From Micromonospora sp. NBC_01699 (lineage in GTDB: Bacteria; Actinomycetota; Actinomycetes; Mycobacteriales; Micromonosporaceae): a stretch of DNA of 64,000 nt. The stretch spans positions 4,526,001-4,590,000 of the forward strand of contig NZ_CP109199.1 in the NCBI RefSeq assembly GCF_036250065.1. Reading direction: 5' to 3'. Below are positions 17,818-28,294 of this stretch, one piece after another. The notes beneath the pieces were generated by a model, which was not told where the DNA came from, made no database searches, and was given only the letters and a program-made list of their open reading frames with translations. A program made the translations under genes and the position numbers. Position 1 is the stretch's first letter; the number at the start of each line of letters is the position of its first letter.

Positions 17818-19595
17818 GCAGTGTCGACGCGGCGCTGCCGGGCCAGCCCGGCCGACAACACGCATTTCAGATCCTCGGCCCTCTGACGATTGTGGACGGA
17901 TACGACTCGGTCGTTCTGCCACCGTCCAAACCGACCGTTCTGCTGGCCACCCTGCTACTCAACGCGAACAATGTCGTCTACACCGAAAAGCTACGACAGG
18001 CGGTGTGGGACGACGAACAGCCGGCCGGGGCACGGGCCGCGCTACAGACCTGCGTACTACGACTCCGTCAACTCTTCGGTAAATACGGAATAGCGAATAC
18101 CGCCATCGAGACCGTGGCCGGTGGCTATCGCATGGTCGCCGACGCCCGGACGCTCGACCTCGTGCATTTCCGTGAACTGGTCCAACGGGCCGCCGATCCC
18201 GGCGAGCCCGAGGAACGGTTGCAACTGCTCGACCACGCACTCGCGCTGTGGCACGGCCCGCCCCTGGTGAACGTACCGTCCGAGGTGTTGCGGCACGACG
18301 CGGTGCCCCGGCTGACCGAGGAACGACTCCGGGCCGTCGAACGGGCCAGCGAGCTGCGGATGGCGCTCGGGCAGGCCGGTGCCGCACTGCCCGGACTGTG
18401 GAACGCGGCGCGCACCTACCCCGGCCACGAACGCATCTCCGAGCAGCTCGCCGAGGCCCTCTACCGGACCGGCCGACAGGCGGACGCGCTGGCCGAGATC
18501 CGCCGGATCAAGGATTACCTGCGTACCGAACTCGGGGTGGATCCCGGCCGGTCACTCGGGCAACTGGAGATCGCCATCCTGCGCGGCGAGGAACTGGGCC
18601 GACCGTACCGGGACGACCGGCCGCGCACTTTCGTGAACGGTTCCGCCGGCACCGGGCACCTCCCGTTCGTACCGCAGTTCGCCGGCCGCGCGGGGGTCGG
18701 CGCGGCCATCCTCGACCAGCTTGCCCCGGACCGGCCCGGACACGGCCCGATAGTGGTGACCGGGCCGGCCGGAATCGGCAAGACCGCGCTGGCCCTACAG
18801 GTCGCCCGGCTCGCCGGGGAACGCGGCGCGGGAGTGCCGGGCCTGGTCCGCGCGACCGGGCCGGACGGCACGCCCCGGTCCGCCGACGAGATCGCCGCGG
18901 ACCTACGCGCGGTGCTCGACCGGGTACGCCCGAACCGGACGCGACGTGCCCTGGTCGTACTCGACGACGTGGGCGGGCCGGAGCAGATACCCGGCCCCCT
19001 GCTGGAGTGGGATCCGGAACGAGCGGTGATCATCACCAGCCGGATGAGCCTCGCCGGTCTGGTGGCGCGGCACGGCGCCCGGGTGCACCGGTTGGACGTG
19101 CTCGACCCGGACGAGTCCGACGAACTGCTGTGCGCGCTGCTCGGCACCGCACGCGCCGGTGCGGAACCGACGGCGCTGCGGGCACTCGCCGACGCCTGCG
19201 GCCACTTCCCGCTCTCCCTGCGCATCGCCGGGGCGCGGTTGCTCACCCGCCCCCGGATGCGGATCGAGGACGCCGTCGCCTGGCTGGCGCAGGACCGAAT
19301 CGACCGGCTGGCCCTGCCCGACGATCCCCAGATGTCGGTCGTACACCGGCTCCGGGGCTGGCTCGACCAGCTCGACCCCCCGCTCGTGGACGCCTTCGTC
19401 CGGGTCGGCAGCACCGCCCCGCCGGTCTTCGGCACCGAGTCGGGGGCGGCGGTGCTCGGCACCACTCCGGCCGCCGCCGAACAGCTGCTCGACCGGCTCG
19501 TCGACGCGAACCTGCTGGAGGAGGGCTCCGGCCACTACACGATGCACGAACTGCTCCGGATCTTTGCCCGCAGTGCCGCCCGCCCGGTGTCCTGA
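17814..19595 (+). CDS. AfsR/SARP-family regulator with NB-ARC domain
   Basis: A 593-residue Streptomyces antibiotic regulatory protein. Residues about 15-105 form an OmpR-like winged helix (FQILGPLTIVDG, LRQAVWDDE, LRQLFGK). Residues about 110-255 form the bacterial transcriptional activator domain (LVHFRELVQRA, ALWHGPPL, GVDPGRSL). An NB-ARC ATPase follows with Walker A TGPAGIGKT near residue 318. The C-terminal TPR sensor of full AfsR is missing. SARPs bind direct heptamer repeats and activate antibiotic clusters. As the first gene of the run, it is the likely pathway-specific activator of the RiPP cluster. Confidence 0.88.
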   Translation: MSSVDAALPGQPGRQHAFQILGPLTIVDGYDSVVLPPSKPTVLLATLLLNANNVVYTEKLRQAVWDDEQPAGARAALQTCVLRLRQLFGKYGIANTAIETVAGGYRMVADARTLDLVHFRELVQRAADPGEPEERLQLLDHALALWHGPPLVNVPSEVLRHDAVPRLTEERLRAVERASELRMALGQAGAALPGLWNAARTYPGHERISEQLAEALYRTGRQADALAEIRRIKDYLRTELGVDPGRSLGQLEIAILRGEELGRPYRDDRPRTFVNGSAGTGHLPFVPQFAGRAGVGAAILDQLAPDRPGHGPIVVTGPAGIGKTALALQVARLAGERGAGVPGLVRATGPDGTPRSADEIAADLRAVLDRVRPNRTRRALVVLDDVGGPEQIPGPLLEWDPERAVIITSRMSLAGLVARHGARVHRLDVLDPDESDELLCALLGTARAGAEPTALRALADACGHFPLSLRIAGARLLTRPRMRIEDAVAWLAQDRIDRLALPDDPQMSVVHRLRGWLDQLDPPLVDAFVRVGSTAPPVFGTESGAAVLGTTPAAAEQLLDRLVDANLLEEGSGHYTMHELLRIFARSAARPVS

Positions 19596-19609
19596 GAGAG
19601 GTGTGCCCC

Positions 19610-21868
19610 TTGTCCGCGACGTACGACCGAATCGCCCGGAGCAGGCCGCGAATCCGGCGGGACCTGCTCTTCACCAGGACCCCGGACGGGGTGCTGTTCC
19701 ACAACGCCGAGGGCGGCTTCGCTCTCAACTCGGCGTCGGCCTACCGGTTCGCTTCCCTGCTGGTGCCGTACCTCGACGGGCGGCACCGGGTCGCCGACAT
19801 CTGTGCCCCGCTTCCGCCGAGCCAGCGGGAGATGGTGGTCGAGCTGGTGACCGCGCTCTACGCCCGGGACCTGGCTCGGGACGTACCGCTGGAAACCAAC
19901 GCCGATGCGGACCTGCCGGCCGGGGTGGCGCGCCGGTTCGCCGCCCAGCTCGCCTACCTCGATCACTACCGGGACGAGCCGGTCGCCCGCTTCCGCCGCT
20001 TCCGGGACACCCCGGTCGCCGTGCTCGGCTCGGGGCCGGTCGCCCGGTCCTGCGTACGCAGTCTGGTCCGCAACGGCGTCGCGCGGGTCGGGACCCTTCC
20101 GGCGGCGGACCGAGCGGTGCCCGGGTTCGACGACATCGTCGCCGAGGCACGGGAGCTGACCGGGGACGGCTCGCCGGCCGAGGTTCTCCTGCTGGGTCCG
20201 GGTGCCACCGCGCTCACCTGGGCGGAGCTGGCCGCGTACGAGATGGTGGTGGTGATCGACGGCGAGGGCGCCCCCGGGCAGACGCTGCGCCTGCTCGAAC
20301 CGGGGATCCCGGCCGGTCGGACCCTGCTGCCCCTGTGGACGTTCGGTGACCGGGCCGTCGCCGGGCCGATGAGCACCGCCGGCAGCCGGGGCTGCTGGGT
20401 CTGCGCCGCCCTGCGGCTCGGCGGCAACGGCGATCCGGGCGCGGCGGCCGACCTGTGGAGCGGCGCCGGCCTGCCGGTGATCGCGCCGGCCCCCGACCAC
20501 CCGCCGGTCGGACCGGTCGCGGCGATGCTGGGCAACCTGCTCGGCTACGAGATCTTCCGGATCACCACCGGCGCGCTGCCGGCGGAGACCGAGGGCAAGG
20601 TGATCATCCAGAACCTGGAGTCGCTGGACGTGCTCAGCGAGGATCTGCTCCCGCACCCGGCCTGCGCACTCTGCGCGCCGGACCGGGACGAGTCGGCTCT
20701 GCCCGACCTGACCACGCCGGCGCCGACCGGTCTGGCCGAGGCGGACCTCGTCGCCGTGGTGACCGGTACACCCGACGTCGAGCCGGCCGACCCACAGGCG
20801 GAGGCCGAGACGATCCTCGCCGAACTCGACGAGCGGATGGTGCTGGTCGGCCGGCACGCCGGCGTGTTCACCCGGTTCGACGACGACGCCTGGACCCAGA
20901 CCCCGCTCAAGGTGAGCACGATCGAGGTTTCCCTGGGTCACGCCCGACGACGCCGGATCGCGGCGTTCGACGTCCACCATGTCGCCGGGGCGCGTCGCCG
21001 CGCGCTGCACACAGCGGCCCAGACGTACGCGGCGCGGGCCGCGTACCGGGCGGACGGCCGGCCGCTGCCGGGGCTGCCGACGGTGGATCCGGCAACGCTG
21101 AGCATCATCAGCGGATCCGGAGCCGGTGCCGGTGCCGACGACTCGGCGCGCTGGTGTCCGGCCACCTCCCTACTCACCGGCGAGCGGTGGCAGGTCCCGG
21201 CCGGCGCGGTCCGGCCGCTCGGCCCGGACAACCGGGATCGGCTGTTCCTGGCCGGTCCGGCGGGCGACGGGGCCGGTGGGACGCTCGCGGCGGCGGTCTG
21301 GCGCGGCCTGCGTTCGGCGCTGTGCCATCTCGCCGTGCAGCGGTCGATCCGGGGGCTGACCCGGCCACGGCAGGTCGCACCGGAGACGGCGGTCGGAGAT
21401 CCGGAGCTGGAGTTCCTGGTCAAGTCCGCGGTCAACCTCGGCGTCGAACTGGAACTGCTCGACCTCACCCCCACCGGTCCGGCCGGTACGCAGGTGCTGC
21501 TGGCCCGGTACGTCGAGCAGTCCACCGGGCTCACCGAGTGGCGCGCCTCAGCCCACGCGTCCTGGTCCCGCGCGGCGGTCGACGCGGTACGCGACCTGTT
21601 GGGCGTGGCGCAGTTGCGCCGGCAGTTGCCGGCCGGGCAACCGGTCGACGACGGCGATCCCCTGCTGACCGACTTCGACGCCGGCACGCTGGTGGTGGAC
21701 GGGGTCGTCGCCGCCCGGCCGGACGCCCGCCACGGCTGGCCGGACCTCGCCGCGTCGGTACGGGAGTCCGGTCACGATGCGCTCGTCGTCCCGACCACCC
21801 CGGCCGACCTGCGGATCGGCGGCCTCGTCACGGCCCGGGTGCTGCTCGCACGGCGGGTGGACGGGTGA
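19610..21868 (+). CDS. Ocin-ThiF-like TOMM leader-peptide binding protein (cyclodehydratase partner, F protein)
   Basis: About 752 residues from a TTG at 19610, with AGAGG nine bases upstream; a GTG at 19601 is the alternative. The first 90 residues resemble a RiPP recognition element (RDLLFTRTPDGVLFHNAEGG). Next comes a degenerate E1/ThiF-like fold (VAVLGSGPVARS) with two Cys pairs, CWVC near 260 and CALC near 350, likely to bind one Zn. The C-terminal half resembles an incomplete YcaO domain. In thiopeptide and goadsporin pathways such proteins bind the leader peptide and activate the YcaO enzyme; they do not form azolines alone. It is the only such protein in the cluster and presumably serves both YcaO enzymes. 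Confidence 0.85.
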   Translation: MSATYDRIARSRPRIRRDLLFTRTPDGVLFHNAEGGFALNSASAYRFASLLVPYLDGRHRVADICAPLPPSQREMVVELVTALYARDLARDVPLETNADADLPAGVARRFAAQLAYLDHYRDEPVARFRRFRDTPVAVLGSGPVARSCVRSLVRNGVARVGTLPAADRAVPGFDDIVAEARELTGDGSPAEVLLLGPGATALTWAELAAYEMVVVIDGEGAPGQTLRLLEPGIPAGRTLLPLWTFGDRAVAGPMSTAGSRGCWVCAALRLGGNGDPGAAADLWSGAGLPVIAPAPDHPPVGPVAAMLGNLLGYEIFRITTGALPAETEGKVIIQNLESLDVLSEDLLPHPACALCAPDRDESALPDLTTPAPTGLAEADLVAVVTGTPDVEPADPQAEAETILAELDERMVLVGRHAGVFTRFDDDAWTQTPLKVSTIEVSLGHARRRRIAAFDVHHVAGARRRALHTAAQTYAARAAYRADGRPLPGLPTVDPATLSIISGSGAGAGADDSARWCPATSLLTGERWQVPAGAVRPLGPDNRDRLFLAGPAGDGAGGTLAAAVWRGLRSALCHLAVQRSIRGLTRPRQVAPETAVGDPELEFLVKSAVNLGVELELLDLTPTGPAGTQVLLARYVEQSTGLTEWRASAHASWSRAAVDAVRDLLGVAQLRRQLPAGQPVDDGDPLLTDFDAGTLVVDGVVAARPDARHGWPDLAASVRESGHDALVVPTTPADLRIGGLVTARVLLARRVDG

Positions 21869-23886
21869 GCGCGCCGAGCCTGCCCCGCCCCGGGCCACCC
21901 GTCACGGCGCCTACCGGCCGCGAAGCCGACGATCCCTGGTCGGCGGCGACCCGCGACACCCTCGCCCGGCTGATCCGGCAGGCCCTGGCCCCGCTTGCGG
22001 CCGGGGAGCCCGCCCCGCAGCCGACCGCCGGGCCGGCGATCGAGGTGCACACCCTCGGCGTCCGCGACGAACTGGTGGGCGACGGACCGGTGGGTGGACC
22101 GAGTCCGGTTGACCGGGTCGGGAGTGGGCAGGCGTTTCCGGTGTTCCTCTACGGGCAGCACGCCGTGCTCGGACCGGCGCCGGACGCCGTACCCGGTCGG
22201 GCCGGTTGCCCGGGTTGCCTGGCCCGGCGCTGGCAGTCGGTCCGGCCGGCGACGCTGCGCGACGCGCTGGAACTCGGTGGCGGGACCCGTGCGGTCGGCG
22301 TCTCCCCGTACCTGACGCCGTTCACCGCCGACCTGCTGGCCGCGCTGATCCAGGCCGAGCTTCGGTACGGCCGACACGGCGACGCCGCGCGGCCGGCCGG
22401 CGTGCAGCACGTGGACCTGGCCACACTGCGGGTACGCCGGTTGCCGCTGGTGCCGGACCCGGAGTGCCCGCGCTGCGGCCGACGTACCACCGACAGCCGG
22501 GACCGGGCGGTGCTGCGATTGGCGGCAGCCCCGAAACCGGACCCCGGCTCGTTCCGGGTACGCGGAATCGAGGCGTACCCGCTCGACGTGGAGGCGTTCG
22601 TCAACCCGGTCTGCGGCGCGCTGAGCGCCTCGGCGATCCACGACCTCTCCTCGACCTCCACCGCCGCCGTGATCGGCGCCTTCACCCTGCGCTCCGGGCC
22701 CTACCTGCGGGAGACCCTCTACGGCGGGCACACGGACAGCTATGCCACCAGCGCCAGGGTGGCGGTGCTGGAGGGGCTGGAGCGGGCCGCCGGGCTGCGG
22801 GCCCGGGGCAAGACCGCCACCCTGGTCGCGCCGCTGCGGGCCCTCGGGGACGAGGCGCTGGACGCCCGTACCTGTGGCCTGTACTCGGAGGAGTTCTACC
22901 GGGCGAATCCGTACCTGACCAGGTTCACCCCGGACACGGAGGTGAGTTGGGTCTGGGGGTACTCGCTGCGCGACGAGCGTCCGATCCTGGTGCCGGAGGT
23001 GCTGGCGTACTACCACACGCCGCCGGTGCAGGCCCGGTTCGTGCAGGAGACCTCGAACGGGTGCGCGTCGGGCGGCAGCCTGGAGGAGGCGGTCTACTTC
23101 GGGCTGATGGAGGTGGTCGAACGGGACGCCTTCCTGCTCGCCTGGTACGGCCGGGCCCCGCTGCCCGAGATCGAACCGCAGAGCAGTTCCCGACCGGAGA
23201 CCCGGCAGATGGTCGACCGGCTGGCCATGTACGGCTACCAGGCCCGGTTCTTCGACGCCCGGATCACCTTCCCGATCCCGGTCGTGACCGGGGTGGCGGT
23301 ACGTCGCGACGGTGGCCTCGGCACGCTCTGCTTCGGCGGCGGGGCGAGCCTCGACCCGGAGGCGGCGCTGGCCGCGGCGCTGTGCGAGATCGCCACCGAC
23401 GCGGTGAAGCTGCGGGTACGGGCCGGCGCCGACGAGGCCCGGCTGCGCCCGATGCTGGACGACTTCGACCTCGTACGCGGGTTGCACGACCATCCGCTGC
23501 TCTACGGACTACCGCCGATGGCGCGGCACGCGTCGTTCCTGCTCGATCCGGTGCCGGACCGGCCGCCGGAACCGCTGCGGGACCGGTTCGCCGGGGTCGC
23601 GCCGCCGTCGGCCGACCTGCTCGACGACCTGCACCGCTGCGTCGCCGGGGTGACCTCGGCGGGGTTCGACGTGATCGTGGTCGACCAGACCCTGCCGGAG
23701 CAGCGTGACCTCGGCCTGCACACGGTCAAGGTGATCGTGCCGGGTCTGGTGCCGATCGACTTCGGCTGGCAGCGGCAACGGGCACCGCTGCTGCCCCGGA
23801 CGCGTACGGCCCTGCGGGTCGCCGGTCGACGCGACCGTGACCTGCGCCCGGACGAGATCCACACCGCCCCACACCCGTTCCCGTGA
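21865..23886 (+). CDS. YcaO cyclodehydratase 1 (TOMM azoline-forming)
   Basis: 673 residues, starting at a GTG that overlaps the previous stop (GTGA). An N-terminal region carries two CxxC pairs (CPGC near 115, CPRC near 201). The YcaO domain runs from about 240 to the end, with LEGLERAAG, SNGCASGGSLEEAV and EVVERDAF; the Glu residues belong to the ATP/Mg site. The C-terminus ends PHPFP, the PxPxP motif needed by azoline-forming YcaO enzymes. Known family members phosphorylate the backbone amide with ATP so that Cys, Ser or Thr side chains cyclise to azolines. All expected motifs are intact. Confidence 0.9.
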   Translation: MSAPSLPRPGPPVTAPTGREADDPWSAATRDTLARLIRQALAPLAAGEPAPQPTAGPAIEVHTLGVRDELVGDGPVGGPSPVDRVGSGQAFPVFLYGQHAVLGPAPDAVPGRAGCPGCLARRWQSVRPATLRDALELGGGTRAVGVSPYLTPFTADLLAALIQAELRYGRHGDAARPAGVQHVDLATLRVRRLPLVPDPECPRCGRRTTDSRDRAVLRLAAAPKPDPGSFRVRGIEAYPLDVEAFVNPVCGALSASAIHDLSSTSTAAVIGAFTLRSGPYLRETLYGGHTDSYATSARVAVLEGLERAAGLRARGKTATLVAPLRALGDEALDARTCGLYSEEFYRANPYLTRFTPDTEVSWVWGYSLRDERPILVPEVLAYYHTPPVQARFVQETSNGCASGGSLEEAVYFGLMEVVERDAFLLAWYGRAPLPEIEPQSSSRPETRQMVDRLAMYGYQARFFDARITFPIPVVTGVAVRRDGGLGTLCFGGGASLDPEAALAAALCEIATDAVKLRVRAGADEARLRPMLDDFDLVRGLHDHPLLYGLPPMARHASFLLDPVPDRPPEPLRDRFAGVAPPSADLLDDLHRCVAGVTSAGFDVIVVDQTLPEQRDLGLHTVKVIVPGLVPIDFGWQRQRAPLLPRTRTALRVAGRRDRDLRPDEIHTAPHPFP

Positions 23887-23950
23887 GCAGTGAGCCGTGA
23901 GCAGTGCCGGAGTGCCGGGCGCGCGCGGCGGAGGAGAGAAAGGAGCCAGC

Positions 23951-25558
23951 GTGGGCTACGCCCAGGAGTACGCCGACGCGGTGATGTGGCGGGGCCGGGT
24001 GCCGATGGAACCGGTCGACTTCACGCCCGACTGGGGCGACGCGCCCCGCAAGGGCAGGTTCTTCCCCGGTGTCGACCTGCTGCCGCTGCCGACCGGCGAC
24101 GTTCCCGCGACCGCCAGCGTGCAGAACGGGCTGCACCCGCCAACAGACCGGCCGGGGCGCGGGTTCACCCTGCCGACGCTCGGCGGCATGCTGCTCGACT
24201 CGTGCGCCACCATCGGCCGCCGGCTCGGTGTGCAGGCCAACACCGACCTGGCCGCGCTGCCGTCGTACCCGCATGCCAACTGGTTCCGGGGCACCGCGTC
24301 CGGCGGTGGGCTGTACCCGTGCGCCGTCTACTGGGTCTGTGGGCCGAGCGGGCCGCTGACGCCCGGCGTCTACCACTATTCGACCCCGCGTCACGCCCTC
24401 GCGCCGCTGCTGACCGGGGACGTCACCGGCGTGGTCCGCGCCGCCCTCGGCGACCTGCCGGCGGCCACCGGGACCGACCAGTTCCTCCTGCTCGGCGTAA
24501 AAATGTGGCAGAACGCCTTCAAGTACAACAGCTTCTCCTACCACGCGGTGACCATGGACGTCGGCACGGTGGTGCAGACCTGGCGGATCTGGGCGCAGGC
24601 CCAGGGTTTGCGGGTGGATCCGGTGCTCTGGTTCGACGAGGAGCCGCTCAACCGGCTGCTCGGGGTGTCGGCCGAGGACGAGGGAATCTTCGCGGTGGTG
24701 CCGCTGCCCTGGTCGACCACCGCCGCCCCGCCGACCGGGGACGACACCCGGGCGTCGGCGCCCGACCGGCCGGCTCCGGCGGTCCGGCACCGGGACCGGG
24801 AACGGTCGCGGCGGGTGCTGACCTTCGACGCGCCGCGCCGGATGCGCCGGGCCACCATCGGGTACGCTGCGCGGCGGCCCGCCCCGGACGCGTTGCGTAC
24901 CGCCGCCGCGGTTGCCGCCGTACCCGGTCCACGCCTTGCCCTGCCCGAGCCGCGACCGCTCACCGTCGACGTGCGGACCGCGTTGCGCCGCCGCCGCAGC
25001 AGCTTCGGCCGGTTCGAGGCGCGCACCCCGATCGAGGCGGAGCAGTTGGCCGCGTTGCTCGCGGCGAGCGCCGGGGCCCGGTTCGACACCGACGCGGCGG
25101 GCCCGCACCTGCCACCGTTGACCAAGGTGTACGCCTTCGTCAACCACGTCCGGAACGTGCCGCCCGGAGCGTACGAGTACGAGCCGGTGTCGAACGCGTT
25201 GCGGCTGGTCCGGCCGGGCCCACCCGGCGGGTTCCTCCAGCGCAACTACTTCCTGGCCAACTACAACCTGGAGCAGGCGGCGGCGGTGCTGGTCCCGACC
25301 GTACGCACGGCGGCGGTACTCGGGGCGGTCGGTGACCGTGGCTACCACCTGGTCAACGCGACGATCGGGGCGGTGGCGCAGAACTGCTACACCGCCGCCT
25401 CGGCGGCCGGTCTCGGCTGCGGGGTCGCCCTCGGCTTCGACAACATCTCCTATGTCGAGGAGCTGGAGCTGGCCGACTCCGGCGAGTACCCGCTGCTGAT
25501 CATGTTGGTCGGTCACGAGCGGCCGGATCCGGCCGACTTCCGCTACGAGCTTGTCTGA
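23951..25558 (+). CDS. SagB/ThcOx-type azoline dehydrogenase (FMN, two nitroreductase-like halves)
   Basis: About 535 residues from the GTG at 23951, which has an ideal AAAGGAG upstream; an earlier GTG at 23897 lacks one. The N-terminal half shows the SagB signature ASGGGLYPCAVYW near residue 116. The C-terminal half (from about 337) has RRRRSSFGRFEAR, VPPGAYEYEP and a Gly-rich AGLGCGVALGFDN, the nitroreductase pattern. Two half-domains in one chain suggest an internal dimer. Known homologues use FMN to oxidise thiazolines and oxazolines to aromatic azoles, so the product should carry azoles, not just azolines. Confidence 0.88.
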   Translation: MGYAQEYADAVMWRGRVPMEPVDFTPDWGDAPRKGRFFPGVDLLPLPTGDVPATASVQNGLHPPTDRPGRGFTLPTLGGMLLDSCATIGRRLGVQANTDLAALPSYPHANWFRGTASGGGLYPCAVYWVCGPSGPLTPGVYHYSTPRHALAPLLTGDVTGVVRAALGDLPAATGTDQFLLLGVKMWQNAFKYNSFSYHAVTMDVGTVVQTWRIWAQAQGLRVDPVLWFDEEPLNRLLGVSAEDEGIFAVVPLPWSTTAAPPTGDDTRASAPDRPAPAVRHRDRERSRRVLTFDAPRRMRRATIGYAARRPAPDALRTAAAVAAVPGPRLALPEPRPLTVDVRTALRRRRSSFGRFEARTPIEAEQLAALLAASAGARFDTDAAGPHLPPLTKVYAFVNHVRNVPPGAYEYEPVSNALRLVRPGPPGGFLQRNYFLANYNLEQAAAVLVPTVRTAAVLGAVGDRGYHLVNATIGAVAQNCYTAASAAGLGCGVALGFDNISYVEELELADSGEYPLLIMLVGHERPDPADFRYELV

Positions 25559-25576
25559 GTCCCCGGAGGGAGCATC

Positions 25577-28294
25577 GTGGTGAGCGCGACGCACGACCCG
25601 ACCCTCGGCCCGCTGTTCGTGCTGCGGGTGGCCGGACTCCCGGTCACCGCCGTACGTCGGCTGCGCTCCCCCACCACCAGCGAGTGGGCCGACGAGGTGC
25701 TACGCCGGGAGCACCGGCTCGCCGCCCGAGGCGCGGAGCTGAGCGAGGCGTTGCACGGGCTGGTCAAGGCGAACGAGGACGAGCTGTCCCGGCGTCGGCT
25801 GCTGACCCTGCGCCGGCAGGTGTTCCAGAACGTACTGCCGGCCGACCCGGCGGGTGCGGTCGAGCTGGTCGGGTCGGCCGACGACCCGGTGGCGTCCCGG
25901 CTGTCCGGGTGGCTGCGGGACCGGCGGGAGCTGGCCGAGTTGCGGGACGCCGGTGCGGCGGTGCTCGCCGACGAACTCGCCCGCAACCGGGACGAGCTGC
26001 GCCTGCTGGTCGACGAACCCCGGCTGCGACTGGGCCTGCTGGTCGCCTCGCCGGTGCTGGCCGGGCAGCTACGGGAGCTACCGGCCGGCGACGGCGCCCG
26101 GGACAAACGGGCCCGCCGGCTGGAGCGTTCGGTGCTGTCCTACCTCTACCGCACCGCCTGCAAGACCAGCCCGTTCAGCACCTTCACCGCGGTCGGCCTG
26201 GGCCGGTTCACCACCGAACCGACGACACCCGTCGAATCGACGACAACCGCCGGACCGACGACAACCGCCGAGGGTGACCGGATCGACCTGCCGGGGGCGT
26301 GGACGAGTCGGGTCCGGCTGAACGTGGTGGTGCTCGGCCGGCTGGTCGAGCTGGTCATGGCGGATCCCGGCCGGCGGGCCGATCTCCCGGTCGAACTCAC
26401 CGCCGGCTGGCGCCACGACGACGACCGGATCCGGTACGTGCGCCACTGGGTGACCACCGGCGACGACGACGCCCCGGTCAGCTTCGACTCGATCCGCGAC
26501 CGGCTGTTCTTCCTGCGCCGCAGTGGTCTGCTGGACCGGCTGATCGGCCTGTTCGCCGAGCGGCCGGCGCTGCGCTGCGGGGACCTGCTGCGGTGGTTGG
26601 CCGACGAGCAGGGCGCCGCGCCACAGGAGTGCGAACGCTACCTGTCCGCCCTGCTCGACCTCGGCATGTTGCAGGTGCGGTGCCTGCGGACCGACGTACA
26701 CACCCCGGATCCGCTGCGGGCGCTGCGGGACGCGCTGCGCGATGTCGACCGGCCCTGGGCGACCGGGTTGGCCGGGCGGCTGGACGGGCTGGTCCGCTAC
26801 CTGGACCGCTACCCCGCCGCGGACGTCGAAACCCGCCGCCGGCTCCTCGCCGACCTGCGCGCCGACCTGGGGGAGATCGCCCGCGACCTCGGCGCGCCGG
26901 CCGCCCCGATCCCGCAGGCGCTGCTGTACGAGGATGTCGCGGTCGACGGCGGCCCGGCGCGGCTGGACCTGGACCGGTGGGAGCGGCTGATCGGCCCCGG
27001 CCTGGCGGCGGTGGAGCGGATCCTGCCGGCGTTCGACCCGATCCTGGCCCACCGGCTCACCCTCAAGGGCTTCTTCGTGGCCCGGTTCGGCGTCGGCGGC
27101 CGGTGCGACGACGTACTCAAGCTGGTCGAGGACTTCCACGAGGACCTCTACCGCCAGTACGTCTCGTACACCGCCGACCGGCGGCCGTACGACGAGCACG
27201 GCGCGTACCTGCCCGAGGAGAACTGGCTCGGGCTGCCCGGCATCACCGCCCTGGACGACGCCCGGCAACTGTTCGCCGGACACCTGCGTACGCTGCACGC
27301 CGGTCACCCGCCCGGCGCGGACCTGCACCTGGACGACCGGGTCGTGGCCGAGGTGGCGGCCCGGTTGGAGCCGCTGCGCGGACCGTTCGTCGCACAGAGC
27401 CACTTCGTCCAGCTGGTGGCGCGCGAGCCGGACCCGCTGGTGGTGCTGAACCAGTCCTACGGTGGCCTGTCGTTCCCGTTCAGCCGCTTCACCCACTGCT
27501 TCGGGCCGGACCTCGCCGACCGGCTGCGCCGGCACGCCCGACTGGTCGCGCCCGAGGGTGCGGTGCTGGCCGAGGTGACCGGCGGGGCCGCCAGCACCAA
27601 CCTCAACCTGCACGGCCGGCTGGTCGACCACGAGATCGTCAACCCCGGGGAGACCAGTTGCGCGCCGCCGGAGCGGCAGCTCCCGCTCGGCGACCTCACC
27701 GTCACCCACGATGTCGGCGCCGACCGGCTGGTGCTGCGTTCCCGACGACTGGGGCGGGAGGTGATCCCGCTCTACTTCGGCTACCTGATCCCGGTGGCGC
27801 TGCCGGAGATCGCCCGTACGCTGCTGCTGCTGTCGCCGGCCTCGACCGGGCACCTCGACGTGTGGGCCGGGGTGCCGGCCGGCGAGGCACACGCCGGGGT
27901 CACCACCCGCCCCCGGGTCCGGTACGGCCACGTCGTGCTGAGCCGACGCAGCTGGCACGCGTACGCGGCGGAGCTGCCGATCCGGGTGCCGGGGACGCCG
28001 GAGCACGAGTGGTTCCTCGGCTGGCGGCGGTGGCGGCTGACGCACGCCCTGCCCCGGCAGGTCTTCGTCACCGTCCACCAGCCCGGCGGCGCCACCGGCC
28101 GGCCGGCGAAACCGCAGTATCTCGACTTCGACAGCGTGCTCTCGCTGGTGGCGCTCGAAGGACTGGTCAAGACCCGGCAGGCGCGGCTGGTCCTGCGCGA
28201 GATGCTGCCGGCCGAGGACCAGCTCCACGTCCACTCGGACCTCGGCACGCACGTCGCGGAGCTGGCCGTACAGACGCAACGGAGGATCGGATGA
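25577..28294 (+). CDS. Lantibiotic dehydratase N-terminal protein (LanB glutamylation domain)
   Basis: 905 residues, starting at a GTG after GGAGGGAG. Recognisable LanB features are KTSPFSTFTAVGLGRF near residue 195, LTLKGFFVARFG near 497, and the family-like HDVGADRLVLRSRRLGREVIPLY. In split LanB systems of thiopeptides and goadsporin this protein uses glutamyl-tRNA to glutamylate Ser and Thr. The elimination domain is absent here and is supplied by the next gene, whose ATG overlaps this stop. With so many Ser and Thr in the core, it probably creates several Dha or Dhb residues. Confidence 0.88.
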   Translation: MVSATHDPTLGPLFVLRVAGLPVTAVRRLRSPTTSEWADEVLRREHRLAARGAELSEALHGLVKANEDELSRRRLLTLRRQVFQNVLPADPAGAVELVGSADDPVASRLSGWLRDRRELAELRDAGAAVLADELARNRDELRLLVDEPRLRLGLLVASPVLAGQLRELPAGDGARDKRARRLERSVLSYLYRTACKTSPFSTFTAVGLGRFTTEPTTPVESTTTAGPTTTAEGDRIDLPGAWTSRVRLNVVVLGRLVELVMADPGRRADLPVELTAGWRHDDDRIRYVRHWVTTGDDDAPVSFDSIRDRLFFLRRSGLLDRLIGLFAERPALRCGDLLRWLADEQGAAPQECERYLSALLDLGMLQVRCLRTDVHTPDPLRALRDALRDVDRPWATGLAGRLDGLVRYLDRYPAADVETRRRLLADLRADLGEIARDLGAPAAPIPQALLYEDVAVDGGPARLDLDRWERLIGPGLAAVERILPAFDPILAHRLTLKGFFVARFGVGGRCDDVLKLVEDFHEDLYRQYVSYTADRRPYDEHGAYLPEENWLGLPGITALDDARQLFAGHLRTLHAGHPPGADLHLDDRVVAEVAARLEPLRGPFVAQSHFVQLVAREPDPLVVLNQSYGGLSFPFSRFTHCFGPDLADRLRRHARLVAPEGAVLAEVTGGAASTNLNLHGRLVDHEIVNPGETSCAPPERQLPLGDLTVTHDVGADRLVLRSRRLGREVIPLYFGYLIPVALPEIARTLLLLSPASTGHLDVWAGVPAGEAHAGVTTRPRVRYGHVVLSRRSWHAYAAELPIRVPGTPEHEWFLGWRRWRLTHALPRQVFVTVHQPGGATGRPAKPQYLDFDSVLSLVALEGLVKTRQARLVLREMLPAEDQLHVHSDLGTHVAELAVQTQRRIG